The notes: generated from the letters alone by a model not told the origin. Positions 24,766 to 38,179 are shown, counted from the stretch's first letter. The stretch: 64,000 nucleotides of DNA from Elmis aenea (GCA_947652605.1 OX393579.1:4464001-4528000); one strand, 5' to 3'. Numbers and translations are program-made.

Positions 24766-25585
24766 CCCTTAAATGCATAGTGTTGCGGATTAGCAACATA
24801 TGTTATTATATTATGTAAAAATCATAAAACTTATTTTGTCACAATTCTACTTGTTATTGATGATTCACAACACTTCTTGTAATACATATGTCAAGAAACA
24901 ATTTCATAAAGGGCAATGGTTCTTGAAAATTTACCATTAAAACATAACCTAATTTTTTTGTTTTTTTATAGTTTTTAATATTTAGAATTTTTGTTTTTAA
25001 ATTAAAGAATATTTAAACATAGAAAAAAATTTCTAACAGATCAAAGTTAAGTTTATCGAATTATAATGCAATATTGTACCTCCGTAGATAGGTAGTATAA
25101 AAATTGTGTTGCCAATTAGCAACATTTTGCATTTATTACAAATTTGGCGTTGTATAATTTTCTTGTTACTTACATAAAAAACATTTTATAGTGACATGTA
25201 ATTACAAAATAAAATGGAATTAACAACAAATTGTGAAAAATGTGGTGTGGCTCTATGTTATAACAATATAATTTGCACCTAAAATAAATTTTGCCGTTTT
25301 GCACAGTGTTGCTCTTTGACAACACACTTTGTTTATCGTTTTGCTCAAATGTTACTCTTCGGTAACATATTTTATTTATTGTTTTGTACAAAGTGGCCCA
25401 TCAACAACACATTTTATTCATCGTTGTGCACAAATGTTGCTCTTCGGCAACAATTTTTGTTTTTCGATTAAAACAGTTAAAAAATGGTGAATGATTTTTT
25501 TTACTATTTTTCCCACATTCCCTACAATAAAATATACCTAAAATATAATTTAAATCTAATTTTTTAAAATTCATGCATTTAAGGT
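24766..25585. mobile_element. piggyBac-like element, 820 bp, decayed
   Basis: The ends CCCTTAAATGCAT and ATGCATTTAAGGT are inverted and each is bounded by TTAA (24762-24765 and 25586-25589), the piggyBac target. Inside, on the plus strand at 25217-25282, the frame ELTTNCEKCGVALC ends in a stop and resembles the cysteine-rich C-terminal tail of piggyBac transposases. No other transposase part is left. A minisatellite-like block lies next to it. Confidence 0.7.
25303..25470. repeat. ~42-bp minisatellite, about four units
   Basis: Units follow the form 'ATGTTGCTCTTCGGCAACA' plus an AT-rich spacer ending GTTTTGCACAA. Each unit contains a small inverted repeat (GTTGC...GCAAC or variants such as GTTAC...GTAAC), with compensating changes in both halves. 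It lies inside the piggyBac-like element; single GTTGC/GCAAC pairs also occur near its left end (24781, 25108). Confidence 0.7.
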
Positions 25586-26697
25586 TTAAAGTAACGCTAC
25601 TGGTCGCCCAAATTCGTCAAAAAATTATCAAGACCAAAATATTTCATTCCTTCTCCGAATTTATATTTTCGATCAATCACAAACTCAGAATTCTTAGAAA
25701 CGACCAATAAACGCATGAAAATCTGTTAATTGAGAAGAGGATATTATCAGTATGATTAGGATCTAGGAAATCTGAGTTTGTTATTGGTCGAAAACGCCAA
25801 TTTGACAGGGGGATCAACACCTGACAGGGGAACGTAAAATTATTACCGTGTAATAAAGCTCCTATTGGTAGTCTCTAGAAGATTTAAGGTTAGTGATTGG
25901 TTGAAAACGCAAATTTGACAGGTGAAGAAAATTTTCTTTGACATTTTAAGCACGCCTATGTAAACTTGAGTTCATTACAATTATAAAAAAATATATTAAA
26001 AGCACTAGTTATTAAATTTTTATCGAAGATTTGTATAAATTTGGGGTCAATTTTTTTTTTTTTTAGACTTTTATGTTTTAAATCCAGTGTGAGCAATTTA
26101 TTATTATCGTTTTTATTCTCTATTAATTTGTTATAAACTTCACAGCGAATAATGCCTTAATATTTTATTAATAATGCAAATCAGGTTGCCGAAAATGACA
26201 AGCTTTAAATTTAAACTAAGAAGTCTTGAGTAGAATCACGTCAGAAACACAACACATTATATTCTCCTGTGAGCTGGTAATGTTTGAAACTTCAGTTTTA
26301 GTAGATTGAAGTTGAGGAAAAGTGAGAGCTGGGAAATTTTAGAGGTGAACGATTTTCGCACGCTTCAGATTACTTCTTAAAATTTTGATCCGCTTAAGGA
26401 ACTTTCGATATGCATTTTAAATATATATTCCACATTATGTGTGGGGAGATTTATAGCTGATTCTGTGTGTAGAAACTGCTGCAAAAATTTTTGAGCGCTA
26501 GTATTTCTTGGCTGGAAAATTCATTCTTGAAGCTAGCGTGAACTAGAACAATTCTTAAAATATATTTAATAATTAGTGTGAGAAAAAAAATTGAATTACG
26601 AAAGCTCTTTTAACGGGTGCCTTTAGTTCGTCCTTAAGCGTTTTTTGTTAAAAGAAAATTAATGTATGACATAGTCAGAATATTATTTCATGTTAAG
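25586..26697. other. Gene-free stretch
   Basis: No gene. Around 25690-25920 two copies of a phrase like 'TTGGTCGAAAACGCAATTTGACAGG' suggest a short diverged direct repeat. Otherwise AT-rich. Confidence 0.35.
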
Positions 26698-26892
26698 CAG
26701 GGCCTATCACAGAGGGGGGTAGACGGGACTAATTCCCTAGGCCCGTTGTTGCCAAGGGGACCCGGATTCGAGCTAATACACAATATTTTGTTTACAAATA
26801 CTATTAAAATTAAATTTTAACCTTTCTAAGAGTAATGGGGGGCCCGTTGTCTATTGCTTCCCCGGGGCCCGAATTTTCTGTGAACGGCCCTG
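26698..26892. mobile_element. Probable hAT-like MITE, 195 bp
   Basis: The left CAGGGCCTATCACAG pairs with right CTGTGAACGGCCCTG. The inside is GC-rich at both ends and AT-rich in the middle, like the MITE at 17228. ATGTTAA occurs on both sides, but offset by a few bases from the expected target-duplication position, so the exact ends are uncertain. Confidence 0.55.
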
Positions 26893-27807
26893 TAAATGTT
26901 AATTCAAACTTGGTTGTTTCTCTTAAAGTTGCCGCTTTTAAGTGCATAGCCTAGATGAGCTCGATAACTGGCAAAGTGTAAGGTAAAATGAAGTGGTCGT
27001 CCAGCTATCTTGTAACAGCTAGAGGACCAGAGGGCTCGTTAAGGCGTTCTAGTTGGAACGACACTCGGCCCAGCTAGTTAGCAGTATATCAGTTCGCCGT
27101 GTACAGCTTCCATTTACTTCCTAACAGCTTTGAGTATTGCTCAGACGGACTTCTAGTCAATCCATTAACTCGTAGCTTCTGTTCAAATTTCCGGACTAGC
27201 AATATTCTTGCTTTTGTATGCAAAACTTAGCTCCGCAAGTCCGTAATCAAAACAAATTTATATTTTATTACCCCTGCTTCGGCGACTTCATCCCTGCGAA
27301 GCCATGGAATTTGCGGTGCAAATTGAGGCACTAGGCCCTCTTTGTCTTAAACTTTGGAGGGCAAAGCTAAAGCCCTTTTAAGTAACTGTCACACAGCTAG
27401 TGAATACTAAATTAGGCCTATACGCTTAACAACAGGAACAATTTAAACTGGAAATATTTTAGCTCTTGTACCCTCGGCCGATGCTAATCACATTAATTTT
27501 AAAATTTAGACTGTCAGACAAGCCGAAATTAAAACTTAATTCTTTAGGAATGTCGCTTATACACAACGGATAATCCACAAAGCTTACTTGAAGTTATTTT
27601 TATTTCGAAAAATACAAACTTTGAAGACAAAATATTTTTCGGTGATGTAGATTTTTTCATCGCTATTAAATAGTGATTCAGAAACACTAAAACTATCGAA
27701 AAAAAGAGATAATAAGTGAGAAAACTTGAAGAATCATAAACAAAATGTACACTGGTCCAGCCAGACCAGTAGAGTACAGCTTAGGACTACCAACCTTGCA
27801 TAACTAA
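26893..27807. other. Gene-free, unique block
   Basis: No gene. 26990-27260 is the least AT-rich unique part and contains an arthropod-type initiator TCAGTT at 27089 without a TATA box or downstream element at the standard spacing. A 24-codon frame starting ATGGAATTTGCGG at about 27303 is too short to support. Confidence 0.3.
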
Positions 27808-27974
27808 CCCTTCACGCCGCCAATTTTTTAAATTAATTTTCTTGTTTCGAAATACATTAAAACATCTTCCTAGAGGATATCATGAAATATGAGGTTCTTA
27901 CGAGATTTTTTCTATGAGAAAAATACATTCAAACTTGAAATTGGTCCAGCCAGACCATGGTGAGCACGTAAGGG
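27808..27974. mobile_element. piggyBac-like MITE, ~167 bp
   Basis: CCCTTCACG at the left and CGTAAGGG at the right are inverted and bounded by CTAA and TTAA, the left site presumably a mutated TTAA. A TGGTCCAGCCAGACCA palindrome lies near the right end and also just outside the left end (27752), so the true left limit is uncertain. Confidence 0.45.
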
Positions 27975-29651
27975 TTAAACCAAGCCCATATTTGTGACAA
28001 TACCGGATCAATGTCGTCCTTTTAGCATTGTTGCCTTAAAAATCGATGTAAAGCCATTCAGCACAAGTATTTACACATCATCTTGTGTGGTATTGAGGCC
28101 CTGACCCATGTCGCGACAGTTAAAATTTCTTTTCGTTGTTATATTGAGAATGATCTTTTCCTTCAAAAATACGTCCACGGTTCTAATAATAAACTACTGC
28201 ACTAAAAGAGAATAATATTTGATCTTACTGTAAGAAAAGAACTGCTCAAATTACCCTTGAAATGACTTTGGAACAAGATACTTATAATATCGTTATATTT
28301 GAGTAGATATAATATGTGTATTATCTATTTGTTAACTAAATTTTTTATATAAACGTGTTGTCTCAGTACAGCAACTACATATCTCTAGCACTTGACTAGG
28401 CTCAAGACAATTTTACATTCTGCCGATCTTGATATGCTCCTCTTTTGAGAATTTATTTTCCCATAATGCACAAAAGTGTATCCCCTATCACAACTTCTGA
28501 TCTCGGGAAAACAAGCTTTGACATCAAATTGTTTTCTTTCTCTCGGGATATTTTCACGTTCACAGTACAAATATACAAGAACTACCTGATAGGTATACCG
28601 TAAAATTTTGAAATATTTTAGCTTTCAAAGCATTCGCCTACATATTGTAACATAAAACCGAACACCTACGTAAAATACATATATAAAAAATTGAGATGAA
28701 TTTGATTTTGTTTCGTTTGATTTTTTACCTATATAAATGTGGATATTTGCTCAAGTTTTTTTGTGATCTGTAAATTTGGCAGAAATATATGTACGTTCAA
28801 ATTAATTCTCAACTTCGATGGAAAGAGTAGTTAACCGCCAAAGTGAACATGTTTTAATAAATGCAAAAATGTTTCAGCTTCATGAAAAAATAACGTTGTA
28901 CATTTTCCGATAAAATACAATAGCATAAAAATTTTTTAAAAGCCTTAAGCAAATATTAGCCAAGCCACATGTATTGTTAAGTTAAGAACCTTTCTTAACT
29001 CAAATGAAGACTTTGCTCAGAGATGGCATTAGCGAACATATTTTGTCATTTAGAATTAGAACATTGACTAAACTTGTAGTCTTACTAAATTATAGTAAGG
29101 AAATTTTTGGAACAATGTTTTTAGGTATAAATTCGTTTGAAATCAAATTATGTTGTGTTATTTTGATAACACTTTTATAAAGTTTAGTAAAAGGAAATAA
29201 ATTTAATTATTTGGAACTTAATTTTTTTAATCTGGTATTAAAATTGAAACTAAAAATCAATTCGTCTTAGTGAGTAATCAATTAATTATTATGTTCTTTT
29301 ATTTTATGACTAAATTAAAAACTTTTTAATATGAAAATTAATGCAACTAAATTATTTACCATATTATTTAAACTTTTGAGTACCAGCTAAACATTTTATC
29401 TTAGCTTTAACACGATTTTTAGTAGATTTTTAATTTAATAGTGTATTAAATAAAATAAATATAGTTAGACTATGGTTCCATGATTTTTTTAAAAGTTAGG
29501 TAGCCTAATTCTTAAACTTTGCATTCTCGTAAGCTTTGTTACATTTTTGTTATATTGCCCTAATTTTTAAATTTGTAGGATGTTCTAATTCGTAAATTAA
29601 CAAACTTACACCGACAACATTGATATTTGGTTTTAAACAGTAGGCACCTAC
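27975..29651. other. Gene-free AT-rich stretch
   Basis: No gene, TE end or tandem repeat is recognised. The 61-codon frame at 28385-28570 lacks motifs. Confidence 0.4.
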
Positions 29652-30480
29652 TAGGGTTTCTCATATTTGACCATTTTGCTTGTCCCGGGATTCCGGGAAG
29701 AAATCGGCCTTTGTCCCGGGATTTCCCGGGATCCCGGGATGTAATAAATTATGTCAATATTTTTGAATAAATAACCCAAAAAATTAAGGGAGCGGTTTAT
29801 TACTTAAAAACAACTCCAAGTCATATATGTCATACATTTTGCTCCATGATTATTACAAATAATTCAATAATATTGGTGAGAGAAACATACATTTGGGAAT
29901 TATAACCTTTCTATTGCAGTTTCATATTCATGAATACAATAATATAATTTTTACAATAAATTTTTGTAATGTGATTTAAAAAAACAAAGGTGATCTGTGC
30001 TTCAGTCAATTAGTCTTTTTCTTAATTTATTAACAAAAAGTCCTGCTGCATAAAATGCTCTCTCAGTCTCTATTGATGTAGGTGAAATTGTCTTGAGAGC
30101 ATCTACCAGCAAAAAAACATCATTATTATCAATAAAATTTCATTTATAAGCTATTTTGCTTTGAATTATCAGGGTACACAAAAATAAAACTGTAAAAGTA
30201 TTTTAAAGATATTAACTTTGTGATGGAGACCGGGCTTCTTTGCGCCATACTAAAAGAGAAAAATTATTTTGATGTTTTTCCATAATTTACTGTTAGTAAA
30301 TACATTTTAAGCATAAAATTCTGATAAGTTATAATAGTATTACAAAGATCTTAGCACAAAATTAACGAAAACAACACTTTTTTTAAATCCCGGGAATTCC
30401 CGGGACAAAAAGCATTTCCCGGGAAATATAAAATAGATTAAAATGGACCGGGATCCCGGGTTCCCGGGAAAGAAACCCTA
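29652..30480 (-). mobile_element. hAT element with transposase C-terminal fossil, copy 1
   Basis: TAGGGTTTCT at the left is mirrored by AGAAACCCTA at the right; CCCGGGAT-rich repeats lie just inside both ends. The flanking 8-mers GCACCTAC and GTACCTAC differ at one base, fitting a hAT target duplication. On the minus strand at about 30006-30140 the frame reads ALKTISPTSIETERAFYAAG and LFVNKLRKRL before a stop: the hAT C-terminal dimerisation region, with the conserved PTS.E.ERAF..AG block. The rest of the transposase is gone. An inverted relative is at 46168-46988. Confidence 0.85.
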
Positions 30481-32850
30481 GTACCTACTACCTACATATA
30501 TTTTTTACATTGATCATAATTTTTATTTATCTAAACAGGAAAACTCACGATATGTTGTCGCTGGAATTTAATCAAGGCTGTGTTTATCGCATCAAGAACT
30601 TCAAAATTATATGTTTTGCAGAGTTATACGTGCCACTGGCCATTTCCGTCGGAAAAATAGGGGAAAAACTAAAAAGTTGAATAATAAAGGTAATTCTTGC
30701 GATCGCGTTGGCCATGAAACCGTCAGAGATAAAATAGAAATTCCTTTATTTATCAATTCGCGCATCCATTGTAAGAAAAATGATGCGAAGTTTTTAAGAA
30801 AATCTTTAACGGTTCGTGAAAAAAACGTCAAAAAATAAACCCCTGCAAAAGCTCTATGCATTTATTTTAAAATTATATAAAAGAAATATGATACAAACTA
30901 TATTTTTATGAAATGTTTTTTCTCTAAAAAAAAAATGCAATTTGTAGCCTATAAATTTATTGTAATGTATTAAAAATACTTTATTTTAACCTAAAATTAG
31001 TAACGTGAAAAATTCTCCCTTGCTCGAATATTAGAAAACCGTAGGATTTACTGCGAAAGATAAAATTATGGCTGCAGAATTCTCTCTTCTGCTCGAATTG
31101 TGACTTGGTAAGTCCATTGTCAAGTCACAATTCGGAAAGTAATCATATTGACATATAAAGCAGCAATAAAACTTAAGAACGGAGAAAGTGTGAAGTATAG
31201 AAAAGCAATTTTAGGATCACAAGAACATAAAATAAAATCAGCCGAAGTAATAAATGTTGACGTTTCTTGCAAATTGTAAATTTTGTCTTTTAATGGCGGT
31301 CTTACGGTGCAATTTATTGTGGGTTTATACAGCTCTATCTCGATTAGTAATGGTCCTAGAAATGATAAAATATGATATTGCTATCGTATTTTAACGGTTC
31401 TTTATTAGTTTTGTCCTAGAAACATCCCGGAATGATCCTGAACTTGAATATCGGCCGACCCTTGGTCTGTTTGTGTAGTTTAATGTTGGAATCTTGCAAT
31501 ATATTCCAGTAGTTGATATCCTTTGTGCCCTAAGGCGGTTTTTCAACTTGGCTTTGGAAGTCTAGTATCGACAAATGGACTATGTAAAATTGACCTAATG
31601 TTTTATTTGCATTAAAACTGCGAAATCTTGCTGTACAACTAACAACAAACAAATTTATACAAAAATAATGAGAAAGGAATGTAATGCTTGCACATAAAAG
31701 TTATTCTTGGTTGCCACTTATATTTTTACACAGTGTATAACTGTATACCAACCAAGACGAATTATTCAACTGCGTTGCTTTAGTTAAATTTAAAAAAAAT
31801 AAAGTTGTGCAGCTTATGTAAAACAACACAATTTTGTTTTAGGTATAATGTGATAAAATTACAGCTGAAGATTCATCATAGTATACTTTTATGAAAATAT
31901 GACCAATCAAAGATATTGATATAAAAAAAATTTTGATTTTAAAATCACTTTTTTAAAGATTGCCTTGTAGAATTGCTAATCTACTTTCAACACTCCAGTC
32001 TCTTCATTTGTGGAATTGTTATTTATTTTACTTTATTAAACAATTGAAGCAAATTATGATACTAAAAATGTCCTGTTTGTGGGAGCAGTAGGCTGATAAC
32101 ATTAATCGTATTTTCAATAATAAAAACTTGTGCAAAGATTCTGACGGACATTGTACATTTAACCTTCCAACGTGGTTAATAAAGTACTTTAAGTTTTAAT
32201 TTACTTTACTGGTTCAGTTTCATTTACTTTTATTAAATGGCAGAGCGGGAAATGCTGTTGCCGACAATCCTTTGTTTTGTCTCTCTAAAATAACTCATTG
32301 TAATCAAATACGTTTTGCATGCTTTCGTGGCAATTATACAGTCGCCTATAAAAATGAGGGTTACAAGATATTAAAGTACAAGATTAATATTTCCGCCAAT
32401 AACATTTGTAGTCTACATTTTAATTTTCTGCAAGCTGCTCACAGAATCGTTTTTAATCTCTCTTTATTCGTAAACAAAGGTTGTTCGGGTGTTTTTTTTT
32501 TTTTGCAACAGACAGCGAGAATTAAAAGTTGTAGGCAATATTGGACGTCTAAATATTTTAGATTTAAAAAAAGGACTGGTGTTTTTTAGAGTACCTGCTG
32601 CAAATGACTGGATATCAAAGAATAAATTGCTGATTATTTTTCTTTGTCGGTATGTTGGCGCGCTTTAAAAAGGCAAAGGCATTGTAGGACTATCAGTAAG
32701 GGTTTAGAAAGTAATTTATCACAACTTATAAAAATTAAAACAGGAAATGAGAATGTTGCAGAATTTTTGTTTAGGTTTTATTAAAAATATCACACCTAAG
32801 TTGGTCTGATAAGCACCTAATATGGGCATAGTTTATAATATTTATGTTAT
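30481..32850. other. Gene-free stretch with one weak exon-like frame
   Basis: No confirmed gene. At 30619-30690 a TTTTGCAG acceptor-like site precedes a basic open frame (VIRATGHFRRKNRGKTKK) and an AAAG/GTAATT donor-like site; no family is recognised and it may be chance. A 105-codon frame at 32272-32589 lacks motifs. Confidence 0.3.
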
Positions 32851-33655
32851 ACAGGGTGTCCCAATTATACACCGCCAAAAAGTAGGTGCATATTCCTGAG
32901 TGAAAATGATGGCCATTAGTCAAATATTTTGTTATCCGAAAATGCTTCCTTTCAAAGTTAGAGACCTCCAAAGTTGCATGAAAGAAAAAAAAAAGAAAAA
33001 ATCGATTACGTCTTAGCCGTTTAAGCTAGAGCTATCAAACTTGGCCGAAATGTTTAGGTGTTACCTATTGACTTTGTGGGATAATTAGAAAGAAAACACG
33101 TAATTGCAAGGATGATTTATAGTCAGGTCATCCGCTTAATTATGAACAAGCCTTAAGTCAAGCATGACATTAGCCAACAAAGTTTAGTAAAAAAAATATT
33201 TGAGGTTTATAAACAGAGTTTGTCGATACATCTTTAGCGCTAATTTTTTCGAAAACGGTTACGTTTACAGCAAAAAACAAAGAGGGACGAATTTTTTCCT
33301 CTTAAGTCGTACTTTCTTATGAACGAATGACATTTTCAATTTTATTCCAGAGAAAAAAATTCTGAAGATGGTAAGCGGATGACCTGACTATAAATCATAC
33401 TTCCAATTACGTGTTTTCTTTCTAATTATCCCACAAAGTCAATGGGAAACACCCAAACATTTCGGCCAAGTTTGATAGCTCTAGCTAAAACGGCTAGGAC
33501 GTAATCGATTTTTTGAATTTTTTTTCTTGCAACTTTGGAGGTCTCTAACTTTGAAAGGAAGCATTTTCGGATAACAAAATATTTGACAAATGGTCATCAA
33601 TTTTACTCAGGAATATGCACCTACTTTTTGGCGGTGTATAATTGGGACACCCTGT
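32851..33655. mobile_element. Fold-back element A, copy 2
   Basis: Same ends and arms as 681-1470 (ACAGGGTGTCCCAATTATAC and its mirror), with the same central block containing CGAAAACGGTTACGTTTACA and GAGGGACGAATTTTTTCC. It is slightly longer because of small indels. The conserved short frame repeated at its two ends is only a consequence of the mirrored arms. Confidence 0.88.
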
Positions 33656-33779
33656 ATATTAAGCATATTGGGCATTATTGTATACACATGGACCGTGGTG
33701 CAAGTAAATTTTTGGAAAAAAATCAGACAATAAATAATTTACATAGTAACTAAATCCTTCGGCCCTTCTACCTTTCATC

Positions 33780-34640
33780 TTGTTGTTGAGTTATTGCGTG
33801 GGTTTTCTTTTCCATATCTGTCTCCATGTTCTTCTTTCTTGCGTTGTATGTTTTATTTCCTTCCACTTGACTTCTCGTTTCTCTGTCGCTGTTTTAACCT
33901 CTTCTCCAGGTTCTTCTCGATCTACCCCTCCTCCTCTTAACTACCCTGGCCTCGTATTTCTTTCTTGGCGTTCTCTCATCTTTTATCCTCATTATGTGGC
34001 CATACTAAGAAGTTGCTCTTCCTCGATTCTGTGCTGCACAGGTCTCATATTCAGGTTCTCTCTGAATATCGCATTCCTTCTTTTGTCCTTCTTTGTTTTC
34101 CCTCGATCTGCCTTAAAAACCTCATTTCAGTGCTTTGTATTTTGGTTTTCTGTTTATTTGATAACGTCCACGTTTCTATACCATATGTTAATATAGGGAT
34201 GGCTATCTTCTTGAATATTTCAGTTTTTATCTCTTTGGGTATTTCTTTTTTGGCCAGAAATTGTGTTTTTATTGCGTTAAATAATCTTTCTACGGCGCCT
34301 GTTCTTTCGATAATCTCTTCGTCTAATTTTCCATCCTGCGATATTGCCTCCTAACCTGGTCTAACTCTTCTTCTGCAAGTTTTATCTGATGCTTCTTCTT
34401 GTTCCGGCTTATTTATCATCGTCTTTGCATCGGTCGTCTCTCTGTTTTTTCTGAATCCTTGCTGTGTGTCTTCGATTGTATCCTTCAATTTTTCTCTTAG
34501 TCTGTTCTCTACTATTCTTGCATATAATTTTTGCCCACTGTACTTAACAAGGTAATGCCCCTATAATTACTACAATTTATTGCATCTCCGTTCTTGTATA
34601 TTGGAGTTATTATAGGTACCTAACTGCCATTCTTTCGCTG
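33780..34640 (-). pseudogene. LINE fragment with internal deletion
   Basis: On the minus strand, entering from 34640, the frame reads YSGQKLYARIVENRLR and then DTQQGFRKNRETTDA, the early RT block of RTE/CR1-type LINEs (Q.GFR..R.T.DA). After about 70 bases of degraded sequence it resumes with VERLFNAIKTQFLAKKEIPK and AIPILTYGIETWTL, the post-RT region, then MRFLRQIEG. The palm with the YADD motif is missing, so an internal deletion removed the catalytic core. Pyrimidine-rich plus-strand frames here (138 and 129 codons) are antisense shadows. Confidence 0.8.
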
Positions 34641-37600
34641 CTTCTCCTGTAAATTACACTGCATTTTATTTATAATAAAAATCGTTTGATTAAACACTGG
34701 GTAAGCTTTGCAGTTGGTAACTGAAAACAAATTAATTTGAAAACTATTAAAAAAACTATTAAAAAAATTTAGAAAACGAATAAGAAATTTTTGCGAAGGA
34801 AACGTGCAGTCATGTTAAACATCACGTTAGACCTTTGATCTTTTTTTAAAGGTAAGTAAAGTATATAAATAGATTTCTCTCTCCTGATAAATCTCGGCGC
34901 CCTAGATTGGAATCGAATTCGGGACCCCAGAGACGCTGACGAGCATGCAAAAGTACGATTCAGACACTAACCCTAACCGTTATAAAACAGAATGGAACTG
35001 AAGGAAAACTTAGCAGCACATCAGGTTTGGGACGATCCTCTCTTTTCAAATACTTCGGGTGGAATTCTAATATCGCACCATTTTTTCAGTTTACGTTTGG
35101 CGGAGCATAACATCGAGTAAAGGGAAATGTAACGATTAAAAACTGATTTTTACAGTCTTATATGTTTGCTCAAAGCTTAATCCAAACAAATTTAATTATT
35201 TTCTGGAAATAATAAATCCTTTTGTAAAAATTTGGTAGATGCGTTCTAAGTAAAAGAAAGCTGCAATCTTATTTTGAAATTATTACCTTTATTTATTTAT
35301 GATAAACTTATTTACATTGTATACAAACCTAACCCAATTCAATTTGATATTGTGCAATAACAAACAAAATAAATTATTACATATTTGCAGAAATTTCTAC
35401 GAAAGCTATATTTATTCGTCTTTTAGACCAAATTGACGGCCAATTCCGGGTTAAGTCTAGGTTGTAAGGGTGAAGAATGCTTTCTATTTTTGACAACGCA
35501 TGAAGCAGCTCTCATTAAACAATTTAAAAATTTTCGCAGATTTTCTTTCCAAGCAATTACTAAATTTCAGTAAATGTAGCCATTTTATATTGTTGTCGAG
35601 AGTATGATTTCTTTCTGAAGGATACAACTTCTCTAATATAACAAGTGTTTGGTTTGGGCATATGTTTTGCACAAATAAATCGTGTTAAATTTGCTATCGT
35701 GCCTTGTTTACGATGTAATTTTTTCAGCTCCAGAAAACAAGAAAAGAAAGGTTGTGGTATATCGTTACAGAATACATTTGCACTCAGTGTTTGAATAAGG
35801 AACAGAGTAAATTACAAATTATTTTATTTGCGACGAAATGCAAACAGATTCGAGACGCCAACGATTTTATCAGCTAAGAATTATTGAATCTGGCTTGCTA
35901 AGCAATACAGTATGATTAAGACGCAATGCAAATATTTCAACACTTTTTTTTTATACGAGTATGTTTGACTTACGATAAATAAATGTTCGGCTTATTTACT
36001 TAACTACATTTGTGTGATATTATAAGCGTTTATTTAAAAACCACATCTAATATTTATAGCGTATGTTTAAAGTTTTAATTCCTTTGCAAATTTGCAGGTT
36101 TTTACTGATACATTAGCAAGTCCAAGTTTTTAATTTTTGTTTCTTATGTATTAAAGCTTGTCTTGCTTTGCAAAAAATGCACTAGTACCGCGTTTATTTG
36201 CCAGTATTTTTTTGTATAGCCTGCGGTATATTACAGACGGCTTCACGTGAATAAACCAAACGTTCATAACACAAAGAATTCAAAAACTTTTTATGAACCT
36301 CGGATCGCAAAAGTTTCTCCATATAGACACAAGAAAGGTGTTATTATACAGAGTTTTGTTCAATTTATTGCTCGTGTATTTTGACAACTGTGCTTTTATT
36401 TTACATAAGTTTTTGCGCAAGAAATATGTATTTGCAAATCAATTGTTTAAAAAAAAATCCATTTTAAATTTAGGAGTAAGGCATTAAAATGTTTTTAACA
36501 TTGGTTTTATAAGGTAGCCTTGTTTATGTATGTACATAAGTTAATATGTAAGTAATTTAACAAATAATTTTCAAGTAATAAGTATGCAAAAACATTTAAA
36601 AGTTTTGTGATAACAACCAATAAAAAAATCTGTATTATACGAAACTTTGATAATAATTGAACCCTCGCCTCCAATAATGTGCAATTTTAGGCTTTTAAAA
36701 CATAAAGTTATGGAGCGTAAATACACAACCAGTACAAATAATTTTTATGTGCCATTAGCTCAATAGATTGAAGCCCATATATTTTCTCGCAAAATCATTG
36801 ATTGAATATGCAACAAAAATTATTTTTATCAAGTATTAAACTTTTATTATTTCATAAATTAAAAACACCCTTTTAATTGAACGTATCTCATTTTTATAGC
36901 ACAAACTGTAGCCATTATTTTCTCTGATTGGCAGTAAATTATTGTTTATTTACTTTACATTGTGTATCCATTCACAAAAACAAATGTTATGTGACTTTTT
37001 TTAAGCTAAGCATTACAACCAACCAAACAAATCTAAACTTCAGTCAAGTTTTACAAAGTCAAGAAAATAGCTCTGTAGGTAAACATGAACATAATTTCAA
37101 TTAAGTTTTGGATTCATTAAATTTACGCTTGAATATTTAGACGATATTAGGCTAAACAGCTAACCTGCGTATGGATTAATAAACTTTAAACTATTTTATA
37201 ATTGGATGGGTTATAGACAATGACAGTTTTTTCAACTTTTCCATTATGCAGATAAAGAAAATTGGTAAAACACGTAGGACAGATCTTTTAGGGGTATTGA
37301 CACTAAACTGTTTAATGCTGTACTATTTTATTAATAGTAAATGATTATGAAATAGTTTCAACTTTATTCTTTATTGACTTTTATACTGGAAATGTTTAAA
37401 TATTTACTGTAAAATGATTTACTTGCTTTTTAGGTTTCTTTAAGTTATATTGCAATATTTACAGAAGGTTTTAATCAAAACTTATACTTTGAAAAATATT
37501 TTTATCTAATCACAAAGTAGTCGTGGATAAACTTTATACAGTTCTATCATATTTCTGCAAACTTGTTATGTAAATATACTAACGCTTCTTCAAATAGCAA

Positions 37601-38179
37601 GTATCTTGAATGTTTTAATTCGTTTTAACCCATCTACAACTTTTATTAAATCGTTTTTCCACTTAAAGCAATATTCAATATGAAAACTTTGTAGTTTCTT
37701 ATGTTGTCACAGTTTTATCATTGCTTTTATTTAGTTTATGTTATTTAATAATGGAACCTATAGCTACATTGTATCGTAAACAATAGGACAATTTCATTGT
37801 TAACAGAATTTATTTGTTCGCTTTTGTTAAACATTTTTTATCCAATCAAAGCGAATTCGCAGTATATTTTGTTTGCAGTTTTTCATTTATTGATGTCAAA
37901 TCTGTATACAAAGCAAAAATGTACACTTGTTTAAAGCAATTAGGAAACAGGTTGGATTCATTAATTGCTTACAGTGTTCGGGGTGCTATTTTGTTTTTAG
38001 GTTAATGAATGTATATACATCTAAAAATTAAACATCTCTATTAATCTACAACAGATTTGTTGATCGTTTTGGCTGTTTAGATTAGTTAAGGCAATATTTC
38101 ATGCACTAGCCCATGAAATCATCATAAAATGTGTAAAAGGTTAGCTGCAACACAAAAATAACTAAAGCAAATGAGCTTG
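34641..38179. other. Gene-free stretch
   Basis: No gene. 34890-34990 contains, on the minus strand, a tRNA B-box-like ATTCGATTCC downstream of a GCTCGTCAGCGTCTC phrase, possibly part of a tRNA-derived SINE, though no A box or tail is convincing. The rest is AT-rich; short frames have no motifs. Confidence 0.35.

Noticed and set aside
25303..25470. CRISPR-like array of spaced repeats
   Set aside because: Repeats are diverged, spacers are not unique, and the block lies in a piggyBac-like element of a eukaryotic genome; it is a minisatellite.
27081..27130. Core promoter at a TCAGTT initiator
   Set aside because: No TATA box or downstream element at the right spacing and no gene model downstream; single hexamers occur by chance.
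30607..30861. Overlapping 75- and 84-codon frames on opposite strands, with exon-like splice sites
   Set aside because: The acceptor and donor look plausible but there is no family match or partner exon, and both strands are equally open.
33780..34354. Two plus-strand frames of 138 and 129 codons
   Set aside because: They are pyrimidine-rich antisense readings of a minus-strand LINE fragment whose RT motifs are recognisable.
34880..35000. Possible tRNA gene or tRNA-derived SINE
   Set aside because: A B-box-like phrase is present but no cloverleaf, A box or consistent tail could be formed by eye.
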